Below are positions 1 to 5,753 of a DNA stretch of 8,969 bases, piece after piece. Position 1 is the first letter of the stretch; each line of letters opens with the position of its first letter. The stretch is from contig JAGHTV010000465.1 in assembly GCA_018065165.1 (NCBI GenBank), forward strand, positions 1-8,969. Direction: 5' to 3'. A program made the position numbers and the translations under genes. The notes under the pieces are model-generated. The model did not search any database and was not told the DNA's origin. It saw nothing but the letters and a program-made list of their open reading frames with translations. Source of the stretch: Candidatus Sodaliphilus fimicaballi (GTDB lineage Bacteria; Bacteroidota; Bacteroidia; Bacteroidales; Muribaculaceae).

Positions 1-585
1 CCCGGCTATCAAGACTCAGTGCTCATGGGCCACGATCAGCTTGAGCACATGCAGCGCTACATCAAGGATAATCCCAGGAGACTTGCAATCAAGCGCAACA
101 ATCCCAACCTTTTCAAGGTCGTTTCCAAGATTAATGTAAAAGGCATACAACTGGAAGCCATCGGTAACTTTGCATTACTCGACCACCCAATGAAAATGCA
201 AGTACGTTGCCACAACAACACAAGCCCCGACAACCTGAAACTAATCGCCCGTCAAAAAGAGTATTTCCTTTCACGAGGGGCAAAGGGAGGAGTCGTTGTG
301 AGCCCATGCATATCACAGGGAGAGAAAGAAATAGCAAGGGCAGCCCTCGAAGCCGGACATAGACTTATCGTGATTCTGGAGAATGGTTTTCCTCCGTTAT
401 ACAAACCTCCCGGACGATACTTCGATGCGTGCGCTAACGGAAAGCTACTGATGCTCTCTCCCGGTCCCTATCATACCGAGGCTCGAAAGATAACGCATGC
501 ACAATGCGATACACTCAACATCATAGCTCGTACCATTAGCGACGAGCCGTGGACTGCTGAGCACGAAAAGCAATTAATCAAATAA
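1..585 (+). CDS. RAYT/IS200-like transposase-related protein with DprA-like C-terminal domain (5' end missing)
   Basis: The frame is open to the left window edge (it begins PGYQDSVLMGHDQLEHM), so the GTG at 19 is internal and the N-terminus lies outside. The motif YIKDNPRR (bases 58-81) followed by a lysine-rich stretch and NPNLF matches the end of Y1 (HUH-type) transposase-like domains of the REP-associated tyrosine transposase class, where 'Y-I-x-x-N-P-x-R' is typical. The catalytic HUH pair and tyrosine would lie upstream and cannot be checked. The remainder is not transposase-like. Bases 286-420 encode GGVVVSPCISQGEKE, then ALEAGHRLIVILENG, then PPLYKPPGRY, in the same order and spacing as the Rossmann core of DprA/Smf (VVSG-ARGID, ALEAGG-TIAVL-NG, YPPEN). 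The DprA GSR motif is not conserved; CHN lies at about its position. The family assignment is inference from remembered motifs. The function is unknown: DNA binding or processing is plausible, and active transposition is unproven. Confidence 0.6.
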   Translation, partial: PGYQDSVLMGHDQLEHMQRYIKDNPRRLAIKRNNPNLFKVVSKINVKGIQLEAIGNFALLDHPMKMQVRCHNNTSPDNLKLIARQKEYFLSRGAKGGVVVSPCISQGEKEIARAALEAGHRLIVILENGFPPLYKPPGRYFDACANGKLLMLSPGPYHTEARKITHAQCDTLNIIARTISDEPWTAEHEKQLIK

Positions 586-665
586 GAAACTGCCACTAAA
601 GTTCTTGTTTCACTTTTGAGTACTTTGTGGGAGAGTGAATGTTAATGATTTTTGTGGGTTTTTCT

Positions 666-696
666 TTTGTATTTCAAGCAACTTGCACTAACTTTG
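666..696 (+). promoter_or_regulatory. Bacteroidetes-type promoter of the first FKBP gene
   Basis: A -33 box TTTG (666-669), a 19-nt spacer and a -7 box TAACTTTG (689-696) match the Bacteroidetes primary-sigma consensus TTTG-N19/20-TAnnTTTG. Transcription would begin roughly at 702-705, leaving a very short A/T-rich leader before the ATG at 716. No Shine-Dalgarno sequence is present, as is usual in this phylum. Confidence 0.8.
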
Positions 697-715
697 CACC
701 AAAATTTGTATATAA

Positions 716-1309
716 ATGGATAAGTTAAGTTATGCACTGGGCTTGAGTATGGCCCAAAATTTCATTGGCTCTGGTGTTAAGGAGCTTAATATCGAAGATT
801 TTGCTGCTGGTTTGAGCGCTGTTTACAACAATGGTGAGAAGCTTATGGGTTACGACGAGGCTAAGCAAGTTGTTACCGAGTTCTTCCAGAAACTCGAAGA
901 AGAGAGCAAGGAAAATAACGCTAAGGCAGGTAAGGAGTTCCTCGAGGCAAACGCTAAGGAAGAGGGCGTAAAGGTTACCGCAAGCGGCTTGCAATATATG
1001 GTGGTTAAGGAAGGCGAGGGCATCAAGCCTACAGCTAACGACGCCGTTACAGTTCACTACACAGGTCGCTTGATCGACGGCACTGTTTTTGACAGCAGTG
1101 TTGAGCGTGGCGAGCCCGCTACATTTGCAGTGGGTCAGGTTATCGCAGGTTGGGTCGAGGGTCTTCAACTCATGAACGAGGGTTCGGCTTACCGTTTCTT
1201 CATCCCCAGCGAGCTGGCCTATGGCGCTCACGGTGCTGGTCCCATCCAGCCCAACTCTACCCTCATCTTTGATGTACAGTTGATTAAGGTTCAACGCAGC
1301 GGCAACTGA
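716..1309 (+). CDS. FKBP-type peptidyl-prolyl cis-trans isomerase, cytoplasmic
   Basis: This 197-residue protein has the FklB/FkpA layout: a helical N-terminal FKBP_N dimerisation region (about residues 1-85) and a C-terminal FKBP catalytic domain (about 88-193). It catalyses cis-trans isomerisation of X-Pro bonds and probably acts as a folding chaperone. There is no signal peptide, so it should be cytoplasmic. All pocket residues known from human FKBP12 can be matched: Y115 in HYTG, F125-D126 in FDSS, F137, V142-I143, W146, Y169 in AYG and F185. It is therefore expected to be active. The ATG at 716 is chosen because it lies just downstream of a consensus promoter and begins the conserved DKLSYALG segment. 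Codon use is strongly biased (AAG, GCT, GGT, ATC), suggesting high expression. It is the first and best-conserved of three adjacent FKBP paralogs. Confidence 0.93.
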   Translation: MDKLSYALGLSMAQNFIGSGVKELNIEDFAAGLSAVYNNGEKLMGYDEAKQVVTEFFQKLEEESKENNAKAGKEFLEANAKEEGVKVTASGLQYMVVKEGEGIKPTANDAVTVHYTGRLIDGTVFDSSVERGEPATFAVGQVIAGWVEGLQLMNEGSAYRFFIPSELAYGAHGAGPIQPNSTLIFDVQLIKVQRSGN

Positions 1310-1310
1310 T

Positions 1311-1339
1311 TTAAAGGGTTAAAGGGGTTAACAGGTTAA
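1311..1339 (+). repeat. Degenerate 8-9 bp tandem repeat, TTAAAGGG type
   Basis: Directly after the first FKBP stop codon come TTAAAGGG (1311-1318), TTAAAGGGG (1319-1327) and TTAACAGG (1328-1335), followed by TTAAT. The hexamer GGTTAA recurs at 1317, 1326 and 1334. It is the first of three short repeat families that fill this intergenic gap. Function is unknown. Confidence 0.7.
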
Positions 1340-1346
1340 TTTCTAT

Positions 1347-1363
1347 CCTGGCTACCCTGGCTA
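1347..1363 (+). repeat. Tandem CCTGGCTA repeat, 9 bp period
   Basis: CCTGGCTA occurs at 1347-1354 and again at 1356-1363, separated by one C and followed by a partial TCCAG echo. It is the middle of three short repeat blocks between the first two FKBP genes. The CTGG and CCAG segments could pair weakly, but no T-run follows, so it is not read as a terminator. Confidence 0.7.
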
Positions 1364-1368
1364 TCCAG

Positions 1369-1400
1369 ACTATAAAAAATAACAACTATAATAACTATAA
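1369..1400 (+). repeat. ACTATAA repeats in the leader of the second FKBP gene
   Basis: ACTATAA appears at 1369-1375. The longer unit AACTATAA then occurs at 1384-1391 and 1393-1400 with a 9-bp period, just before the ATG at 1408. The block is A/T-rich and probably unstructured, which would suit ribosome access in a phylum that does not rely on Shine-Dalgarno pairing. No TAnnTTTG promoter box occurs in the 98-nt gap. Confidence 0.6.
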
Positions 1401-1407
1401 AACAAAA

Positions 1408-2295
1408 ATGAAAAAAATTCTTTCTATTGCTATCGCAGCTATCCTGACTGTAGGTCTGGTAGGTTGCAACGAGAAGGGTGGCGCTGCTAAGGGTGGTGCT
1501 CTCGCAGACTCAGTAAGTATGGCTTTTGGTGACCTCTACGGTAACGGTATGGGTGGTCAACTCAAGGCTGACTCTACTATGGACATGAAGGCTGTAATGA
1601 AGGGTATCCAAACTATCCTCAAGGCCGACACTAGCGACAAGAGCTACATGGCTGGTCTCCAGATTGGTCTGCAAATCATGCAAATGTACAATGGTGTTAA
1701 GCAACAATACGGCATCGACATCAACCAGAAGCTGTTCCTTGAGCACTTCAAGAAAGCCCTCATGGCCGACTCTGCTGCTACTCAAGAAGAGATGATGCGT
1801 CTGCAAATGGATCTTGAACCCCTCTTGGCTCGCGCTGCTAAGGAGGCTAAGGCTAACGATCCCGTTGCCATCGAGAACAAGAAGGCTGGCGAGGCTTATG
1901 CCAACAAGAAGGTAAAAGAAGGTTACAAGAAGACTCAATCAGGTCTCGTTTACAAGGTGCTCGCTGAGGGCGCTGGCGAGAACTTCAAGGACGGTGATGT
2001 AGTTATGACCAAGTATGTGGGCAAGCACATCGACGGCTCTGAGTTTGACAGCAGCAAGGGTCAGGCAGTTCCCTTCGACCTCAAGGCAGTTGTTCCCGGC
2101 TTCTCTGAGATGCTCAAGCTCATGAAGCCTGGTATGAAGGTTGAGGTTGTCATTCCCGCTGAACTCGCTTATGGCGAGGAGGGTAACCAAGTGATTGGTC
2201 CCAACGAGACTCTCGTATTCGAAATCGAGACAGTTGAGGCTAACAAGATGGACGCTCCCCAAGGAGGCAAGGTTCCCGTTGAGGCTGCTCACTAA
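1408..2295 (+). CDS. FKBP-type peptidyl-prolyl isomerase lipoprotein
   Basis: The 295-residue product starts MKKILSIAIAAILTVGLVGC, a lipoprotein signal peptide with lipobox LVGC. Cys20 would be lipidated and tether the protein to the membrane facing the periplasm, or possibly to the cell surface. A long helical FKBP_N region (about 32-175) precedes an FKBP_C domain (about 178-275) and a 20-residue tail. Pocket residues by comparison with FKBP12: Y203, F213-D214 in FDSS, F223, V228-V229, Y255 and F271 are kept, but the usual Trp is Phe232. Peptidyl-prolyl isomerase activity is therefore likely, with an altered pocket floor. It probably assists folding of exported or outer-membrane proteins. 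Codon use is highly biased, suggesting abundant expression. No promoter is visible in the upstream gap, so read-through from the first FKBP gene is likely; a strong terminator follows. Confidence 0.92.
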   Translation: MKKILSIAIAAILTVGLVGCNEKGGAAKGGALADSVSMAFGDLYGNGMGGQLKADSTMDMKAVMKGIQTILKADTSDKSYMAGLQIGLQIMQMYNGVKQQYGIDINQKLFLEHFKKALMADSAATQEEMMRLQMDLEPLLARAAKEAKANDPVAIENKKAGEAYANKKVKEGYKKTQSGLVYKVLAEGAGENFKDGDVVMTKYVGKHIDGSEFDSSKGQAVPFDLKAVVPGFSEMLKLMKPGMKVEVVIPAELAYGEEGNQVIGPNETLVFEIETVEANKMDAPQGGKVPVEAAH

Positions 2296-2317
2296 TTAGC
2301 AAGTCAACCACACAACA

Positions 2318-2360
2318 CAAGTGCTGCAATGCCCTATCGCATTGTGGCACTTGCCATTTT
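2318..2360 (+). terminator. Rho-independent terminator after the FKBP lipoprotein gene
   Basis: The arms 2319-2332 and 2339-2352 form a 14-bp stem with two G-U pairs and a 6-nt loop (CCTATC). An outer C2318-G2353 pair extends it. A short T-run (TTTT at 2357-2360) follows. It separates the first two FKBP genes from the third, which has its own promoter. Confidence 0.8.
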
Positions 2361-2375
2361 ATAGCAGACTAGCGC

Positions 2376-2405
2376 TTGCACATTGGCACAAATGTTGTAT
2401 ATTTG
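2376..2405 (+). promoter_or_regulatory. Bacteroidetes-type promoter of the third FKBP gene
   Basis: A -33 box TTG (2376-2378), a 19-nt spacer and a -7 box TATATTTG (2398-2405) fit the consensus closely. Transcription should start near 2411-2414, giving a leader of about 40 nt before the ATG at 2451 with no Shine-Dalgarno sequence. Confidence 0.8.
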
Positions 2406-2450
2406 TAACCGAAAAAACTTGAAAGCAACTAATACAAACCTCTTTTAGTT

Positions 2451-3284
2451 ATGAAAAAAATCCTCTCTCTCATCGCTGCAATAGCAATGTGTGCTATGAG
2501 CAGCAACGCTCAAAGCATGAAAACTACAGCCGACTCGGTCTCTTATCTCATAGGTGTTACCATGGGTAACCTTGCGGCACAAGATCTGCCTCAGGACATA
2601 AACAAGGACTCCTTTATGAGAGCCTTTGAGCAAACCCTTATCGAGAGTAACGACTCCAGTGCACTTACAGGCCATCTCATGGCTACGCTCATAGCAGGTG
2701 TAATCTCACGCGCACAAGAGGAGTACGGCCTCAAGATAGACCTTAACCGCATCGTGGCCGAGATGAAGAACACGCTCGAAAACGGTCCCCTTGGCGACGA
2801 AGAAATCGAGGAATTGAAAGCCAAGATGAACGCCATAGAGAACCGCCTCAAGCAAGAGAAACTTGACGCTCTGGCCAACTCGCCCGAGGCTATCGCCAAC
2901 AAGAAGGCAGGCGAGCAATTCATCGCCAAGAAGCTCATGAAGAAGATTTACACCCACACCCAGAGTGGCTTACTGTATCGCATTATAGAGAAGGGCGAAG
3001 GCGAGACATTCGGCGAATATGACTCAATACTCACCCGCTATAAGGGCTCGCTCATCGACGGCACCGTTGTCGAGTTTGAGGAGGAAGGCACCGCTATAAT
3101 CCCCTCGCAGGTCACTGCAGGCTGTTGCGAGATGCTGTGCATGATGAAACCCGGCATGAAAGTTGAGGTCATCATCCCCGGCGACCTGGCTTACGGACTC
3201 GAAGGCAACCCCAACCGCGGCATTGGTCCCAACCAGACCCTCGTGTTCACAATCGAGACACTAGGACTGTACGAGGAAGAGTAA
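2451..3284 (+). CDS. Periplasmic FKBP-type isomerase paralog with degenerate active site
   Basis: The 277-residue product begins MKKILSLIAAIAMCAMSSNAQS, a type I signal peptide with probable cleavage after SNA (residue 20); Cys14 lacks a lipobox. DSVSYLIG at 29-36 opens the FKBP_N region, and QSGLLY (171-176) opens the FKBP_C domain. That domain keeps Y197, Y248 in AYG and F266. Where active FKBPs have F-D, this one has V207-E208. The pocket Phe is I216, the second residue of the V-I pair is T222, and the Trp is C225, next to a second Cys. The loop 208-213 is unusually acidic. Isomerase activity is therefore doubtful, and a chaperone or binding role is more likely. The segment ANKKAGEQF and the signal peptide resemble the lipoprotein paralog, indicating duplication. 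It has its own promoter, and codon use is less biased than in the other two. Confidence 0.88.
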   Translation: MKKILSLIAAIAMCAMSSNAQSMKTTADSVSYLIGVTMGNLAAQDLPQDINKDSFMRAFEQTLIESNDSSALTGHLMATLIAGVISRAQEEYGLKIDLNRIVAEMKNTLENGPLGDEEIEELKAKMNAIENRLKQEKLDALANSPEAIANKKAGEQFIAKKLMKKIYTHTQSGLLYRIIEKGEGETFGEYDSILTRYKGSLIDGTVVEFEEEGTAIIPSQVTAGCCEMLCMMKPGMKVEVIIPGDLAYGLEGNPNRGIGPNQTLVFTIETLGLYEEE

Positions 3285-3290
3285 CAGATT

Positions 3291-3303
3291 TGTCAATTTG
3301 ACA
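3291..3303. promoter_or_regulatory. Perfect 13-bp palindrome, possible operator or mini-hairpin
   Basis: TGTCAA and TTGACA are exact inverted repeats around a central T, seven bases after the stop of the third FKBP gene and about 95 bp before the -7 box of the Lrp/AsnC gene. Its role is not determined: it could be a protein-binding site or a small 3' end hairpin. Confidence 0.3.
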
Positions 3304-3310
3304 CTCCCCG

Positions 3311-3330
3311 AGGGCAAAACAAGCCTTTTT
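3311..3330 (+). terminator. Weak candidate terminator after the third FKBP gene
   Basis: AGGGC (3311-3315) can pair with GCCTT (3323-3327), including one G-U pair, across a 7-nt loop. The 3' arm runs into TTTTT (3326-3330). The stem is only 5 bp, so this is tentative. The perfect palindrome at 3291-3303 lies just upstream and may contribute. Confidence 0.3.
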
Positions 3331-3369
3331 AGGGTGCAAAACGTAAATTTTTTCTCATTTTTTTATGTC

Positions 3370-3398
3370 TTTTGCGTAAAATTGCTAACTTTGCAAAA
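3370..3398 (+). promoter_or_regulatory. Promoter region of the Lrp/AsnC gene
   Basis: A clear -7 box TAACTTTG lies at 3386-3393, 16 nt before the ATG at 3410. The -33 box is poor (TATG near 3364-3367), which may indicate dependence on an activator. The inverted repeat TTTTGC (3370-3375) / GCAAAA (3393-3398) brackets the -7 box and could be an autoregulatory site, since Lrp-family regulators often control their own gene. That last point is inference. Confidence 0.6.
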
Positions 3399-3409
3399 AA
3401 ACATATAGT

Positions 3410-3880
3410 ATGGAGAAGATTGACAACCTGGACAAGCAGATACTTGGTATTATAATGCAAAACGCACGCATCCCCTCAAAGGATGTAGCCGTAGACTGTG
3501 GCGTATCGCGAGCAGCAATACACCAGCGCATACAGCGTATGGCCGAGACTAACATCGTCACAGGATCGGGCTACCATGTAAATCCCAAGGCACTGGGCTA
3601 TACAACATGCACCTACATAGGCATACAGCTGCAAAAGGGTTCGATGTACCGCGACGTAGTTCCCGAACTCGAGAAGATACGCGAGGTAGTTGAGTGCCAC
3701 TTCACCACAGGCTCTTACACCATGCTCATCAAGCTATATGCCCGCGACAACCAGCACCTGATGGAGCTGCTCAACGACCGCATACAGCACATACCCGGTG
3801 TCATGGCCACCGAGACACTAATCTCGCTCGAGCAAAGCATCAGCCGCCAGATACCCATACGCAACGACATCGACGAGTAA
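3410..3880 (+). CDS. Lrp/AsnC family transcriptional regulator
   Basis: At 156 residues this has the usual size and two-domain build of the feast/famine regulator family. Residues 4-50 form an N-terminal helix-turn-helix (LDKQILGIIMQNARIPSKDVA, with GVSRAAIHQRIQRM as the recognition part). Residues 66-145 form the RAM/AsnC ligand-binding domain, with the conserved TTGSYTMLIKLYA strand and the PGVMATET turn. Such proteins assemble as dimers and octamers, bind amino acids or other small metabolites, and act as local or global regulators. The ligand cannot be read from the sequence. The gene has its own promoter and a strong terminator, so it is a single-gene unit. Its targets could include itself, but nothing in the neighbourhood identifies a metabolic target operon. 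The ATG at 3410 lies 16 nt after the -7 box, supporting this start. Confidence 0.93.
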   Translation: MEKIDNLDKQILGIIMQNARIPSKDVAVDCGVSRAAIHQRIQRMAETNIVTGSGYHVNPKALGYTTCTYIGIQLQKGSMYRDVVPELEKIREVVECHFTTGSYTMLIKLYARDNQHLMELLNDRIQHIPGVMATETLISLEQSISRQIPIRNDIDE

Positions 3881-3906
3881 CAGGCAAACACCCGCAATAA
3901 CATACA

Positions 3907-3944
3907 GCACTGGACCCAAACCATGGGCCCAGTGCCTTGTTTTT
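3907..3944 (+). terminator. Strong Rho-independent terminator after the Lrp/AsnC gene
   Basis: GCACTGG (3907-3913) pairs with CCAGTGC (3929-3935). After one A-C mismatch, CCCA (3915-3918) pairs with TGGG (3924-3927) around an AACCA loop. CTTGTTTTT follows. It isolates the regulator gene from the downstream ATPase unit. Confidence 0.9.
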
Positions 3945-4070
3945 ATATCTCTACCCAACGACACAACACACAATGCCATGTAAATCCTTGAAGTTTTACG
4001 GCGCAGCCTTTGTTTTTACCAGATTCCACATCTATTTTCAACCTAGTTGGCAATAAGGAAGGGAGGAAGT

Positions 4071-4101
4071 TTTGCTATTTTACTAAAAAACACTAATTTT
4101 G
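4071..4101 (+). promoter_or_regulatory. Bacteroidetes-type promoter of the ComM/YifB gene
   Basis: A -33 box TTTG (4071-4074), a 19-nt spacer and a -7 box TAATTTTG (4094-4101) match the consensus. The leader to the ATG at 4145 is about 38 nt and A/T-rich, without a Shine-Dalgarno sequence. Nothing else identifiable lies between the preceding terminator and this promoter. Confidence 0.8.
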
Positions 4102-4144
4102 CGAAAACTAGGCTCTAAAGTAAAATCTATAATATCTATACTCT

Positions 4145-5695
4145 ATGCTAGCTAAGACTGTGGGTGCTGCTGTTCAGGGCATTGACGCAATAAAGGTTGA
4201 AATCGAGGTTTCGGTTGACTGGGGCTCGGGCTTCGTCATCGTGGGACTACCCGACACTGCTGTGAAAGAAAGCGGCGAGCGTGTGCGTTGTGCCATTGCT
4301 CAGGCGGGATATGATTTCCCCAACAAGAATGTGGTCATCAATCTCTCCCCTGCCGACATCAAGAAGGAAGGCTCGGCCTATGACCTTCCGCTGGCGGTAG
4401 GTGTGCTTGCTGCCGACGAAAAGATATCAACCGAGCGTCTAGGTCGCTATATGCTCATGGGCGAACTCTCGCTTGACGGTTCTATACGCGACATCAAGGG
4501 TGCTCTGCCCATGGCTATCGTGGCTCGCGAACTGCAACTCGACGGTTTTATCCTACCTAAGGCTAACGCTCACGAAGCAGCTGTTGTCAACAACCTAAAT
4601 GTATATGGCGCTGAAAGTTTGCAACAGGTTATCGCCTTCATGAATGGCGACATTGAAATTGAACCAACCGTGGTCGACACGCGTGCAGAGTTTGCTCGCG
4701 CACAGGGACAGTTCCCCTACGACTTCAGCGAAGTAAAAGGACAGGACAATGTAAAGCGCGCCTTTGAGGTAGCCTGTGCTGGAGGACACAACATCATCCT
4801 TATGGGTAGTCCTGGTTCGGGCAAGTCTATGATGGCCAAGCGCTTGCCATCCATCATGCCGCCACTTAGCTTGAGTGAGGCCCTGGAAACGACCAAGATA
4901 CACTCTGTTGCCGGCAAGCTTGCTGGCAGCACTACTCTGATGACTACACGACCCTATCGCTCGCCACATCACACGATATCACCCGTTGCGCTTGTGGGCG
5001 GTGGCACCAACCCCTGCCCAGGCGAGATAAGCCTGGCTCATAACGGCGTCCTCTTCCTTGACGAGTTACCCGAGTTTAACCGCAATGTACTCGAGGTGCT
5101 GCGTCAGCCCCTAGAAGACCGCCGAATATCAATATCTCGTGCCAAGTATGCCGTAGACTATCCGGCGTCATTTATGCTCGTGGCTAGCATGAATCCGTGT
5201 CCGTGTGGCTACTTTGGCCACCCTACAAAGCCCTGCATATGCACCGAGTACCAGCGCCAGCACTACATAGGCAAGGTGAGTGGACCACTAATGGATCGCA
5301 TCGATATTCAAATTGAGGTGCAGCCCGTCGACTTTGACCAAATTTCGTCTCAACAGCAAGCCGAGCCCAGTGCGGCTATTCGCCAGCGAGTAGTCATGGC
5401 CCGTGCCATGCAGACCGAACGTTTCAAAGCCTACAAGGGCATACACTGCAATGCACAGATGACATCGGCACTCATTCACGAGTTTGCCGAGCCCGATGCT
5501 GCTGGACTGGAAAAACTGCGCGATGCCATGACCCGTACAGGCATGAGCGCAAGAGCTTATGACAGAATATTGAAGGTTGCCCGCACCATTGCCGACCTCG
5601 ACGGCAGCATACGCGTGCAGCAGCACCACATCATGGAGGCCATAGGCTACCGCAACCTAGACCGCAGCACCTACACCGGCGAAATGCCGTTCTGA
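4145..5695 (+). CDS. comM: YifB/ComM family Mg-chelatase-like AAA+ ATPase
   Basis: The 516-residue length is normal for this family (about 500). Domain order is an N-terminal ChlI/Lon-like fold (about 20-145), an AAA+ Mg-chelatase core (about 190-395) and a C-terminal Mg_chelatase_C helical domain (about 410-510). Visible motifs are Walker A GSPGSGKS (221-228), Walker B LFLDE (303-307), sensor N350, a cysteine cluster C352-P-C354...C364-I-C366 that could bind zinc, and a likely arginine finger in PLMDRID (R385). All key residues are intact. In Vibrio and Haemophilus, ComM is a hexameric branch-migration helicase that promotes recombination of incoming DNA during natural transformation. The family is widespread in species not known to be competent, so a general DNA-recombination role is the safe inference. 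It is not a true magnesium chelatase despite frequent annotation. It has its own promoter and no terminator after it. Confidence 0.93.
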   Translation: MLAKTVGAAVQGIDAIKVEIEVSVDWGSGFVIVGLPDTAVKESGERVRCAIAQAGYDFPNKNVVINLSPADIKKEGSAYDLPLAVGVLAADEKISTERLGRYMLMGELSLDGSIRDIKGALPMAIVARELQLDGFILPKANAHEAAVVNNLNVYGAESLQQVIAFMNGDIEIEPTVVDTRAEFARAQGQFPYDFSEVKGQDNVKRAFEVACAGGHNIILMGSPGSGKSMMAKRLPSIMPPLSLSEALETTKIHSVAGKLAGSTTLMTTRPYRSPHHTISPVALVGGGTNPCPGEISLAHNGVLFLDELPEFNRNVLEVLRQPLEDRRISISRAKYAVDYPASFMLVASMNPCPCGYFGHPTKPCICTEYQRQHYIGKVSGPLMDRIDIQIEVQPVDFDQISSQQQAEPSAAIRQRVVMARAMQTERFKAYKGIHCNAQMTSALIHEFAEPDAAGLEKLRDAMTRTGMSARAYDRILKVARTIADLDGSIRVQQHHIMEAIGYRNLDRSTYTGEMPF

Positions 5696-5753
5696 GCCTA
5701 AACAGCTATGCGACATGGAGAAACTCAATGTTTCTGCAACCAGAACAAGTGAT

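Noticed and set aside
725..1294. Long minus-strand open frame (189 codons) opposite the first FKBP gene
   Set aside because: The + strand encodes a complete FKBP with all pocket residues. The antisense frame matches no family I know and arises from biased codon use.
1347..1380. CTGG...CCAG pairing as a terminator between the first two FKBP genes
   Set aside because: The stem is only four base pairs and no T-run follows; the tandem-repeat reading explains the sequence better.
1311..1400. Short repeats considered as a CRISPR array or phage attachment site
   Set aside because: The units are only 7-9 bp with no unique spacers of regular length, and no cas, integrase or tRNA gene is adjacent.
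3980..4005. GTAAA/TTTAC weak hairpin in the gap before comM
   Set aside because: Only five A/T-rich pairs with a ten-nt loop; indistinguishable from chance.
5715..5753. Upstream ATG giving 13 extra residues on the DUF4919 protein
   Set aside because: The extension is polar (MEKLNVSATRTSD) and would precede an otherwise good signal peptide, so the ATG at 5754 is preferred.
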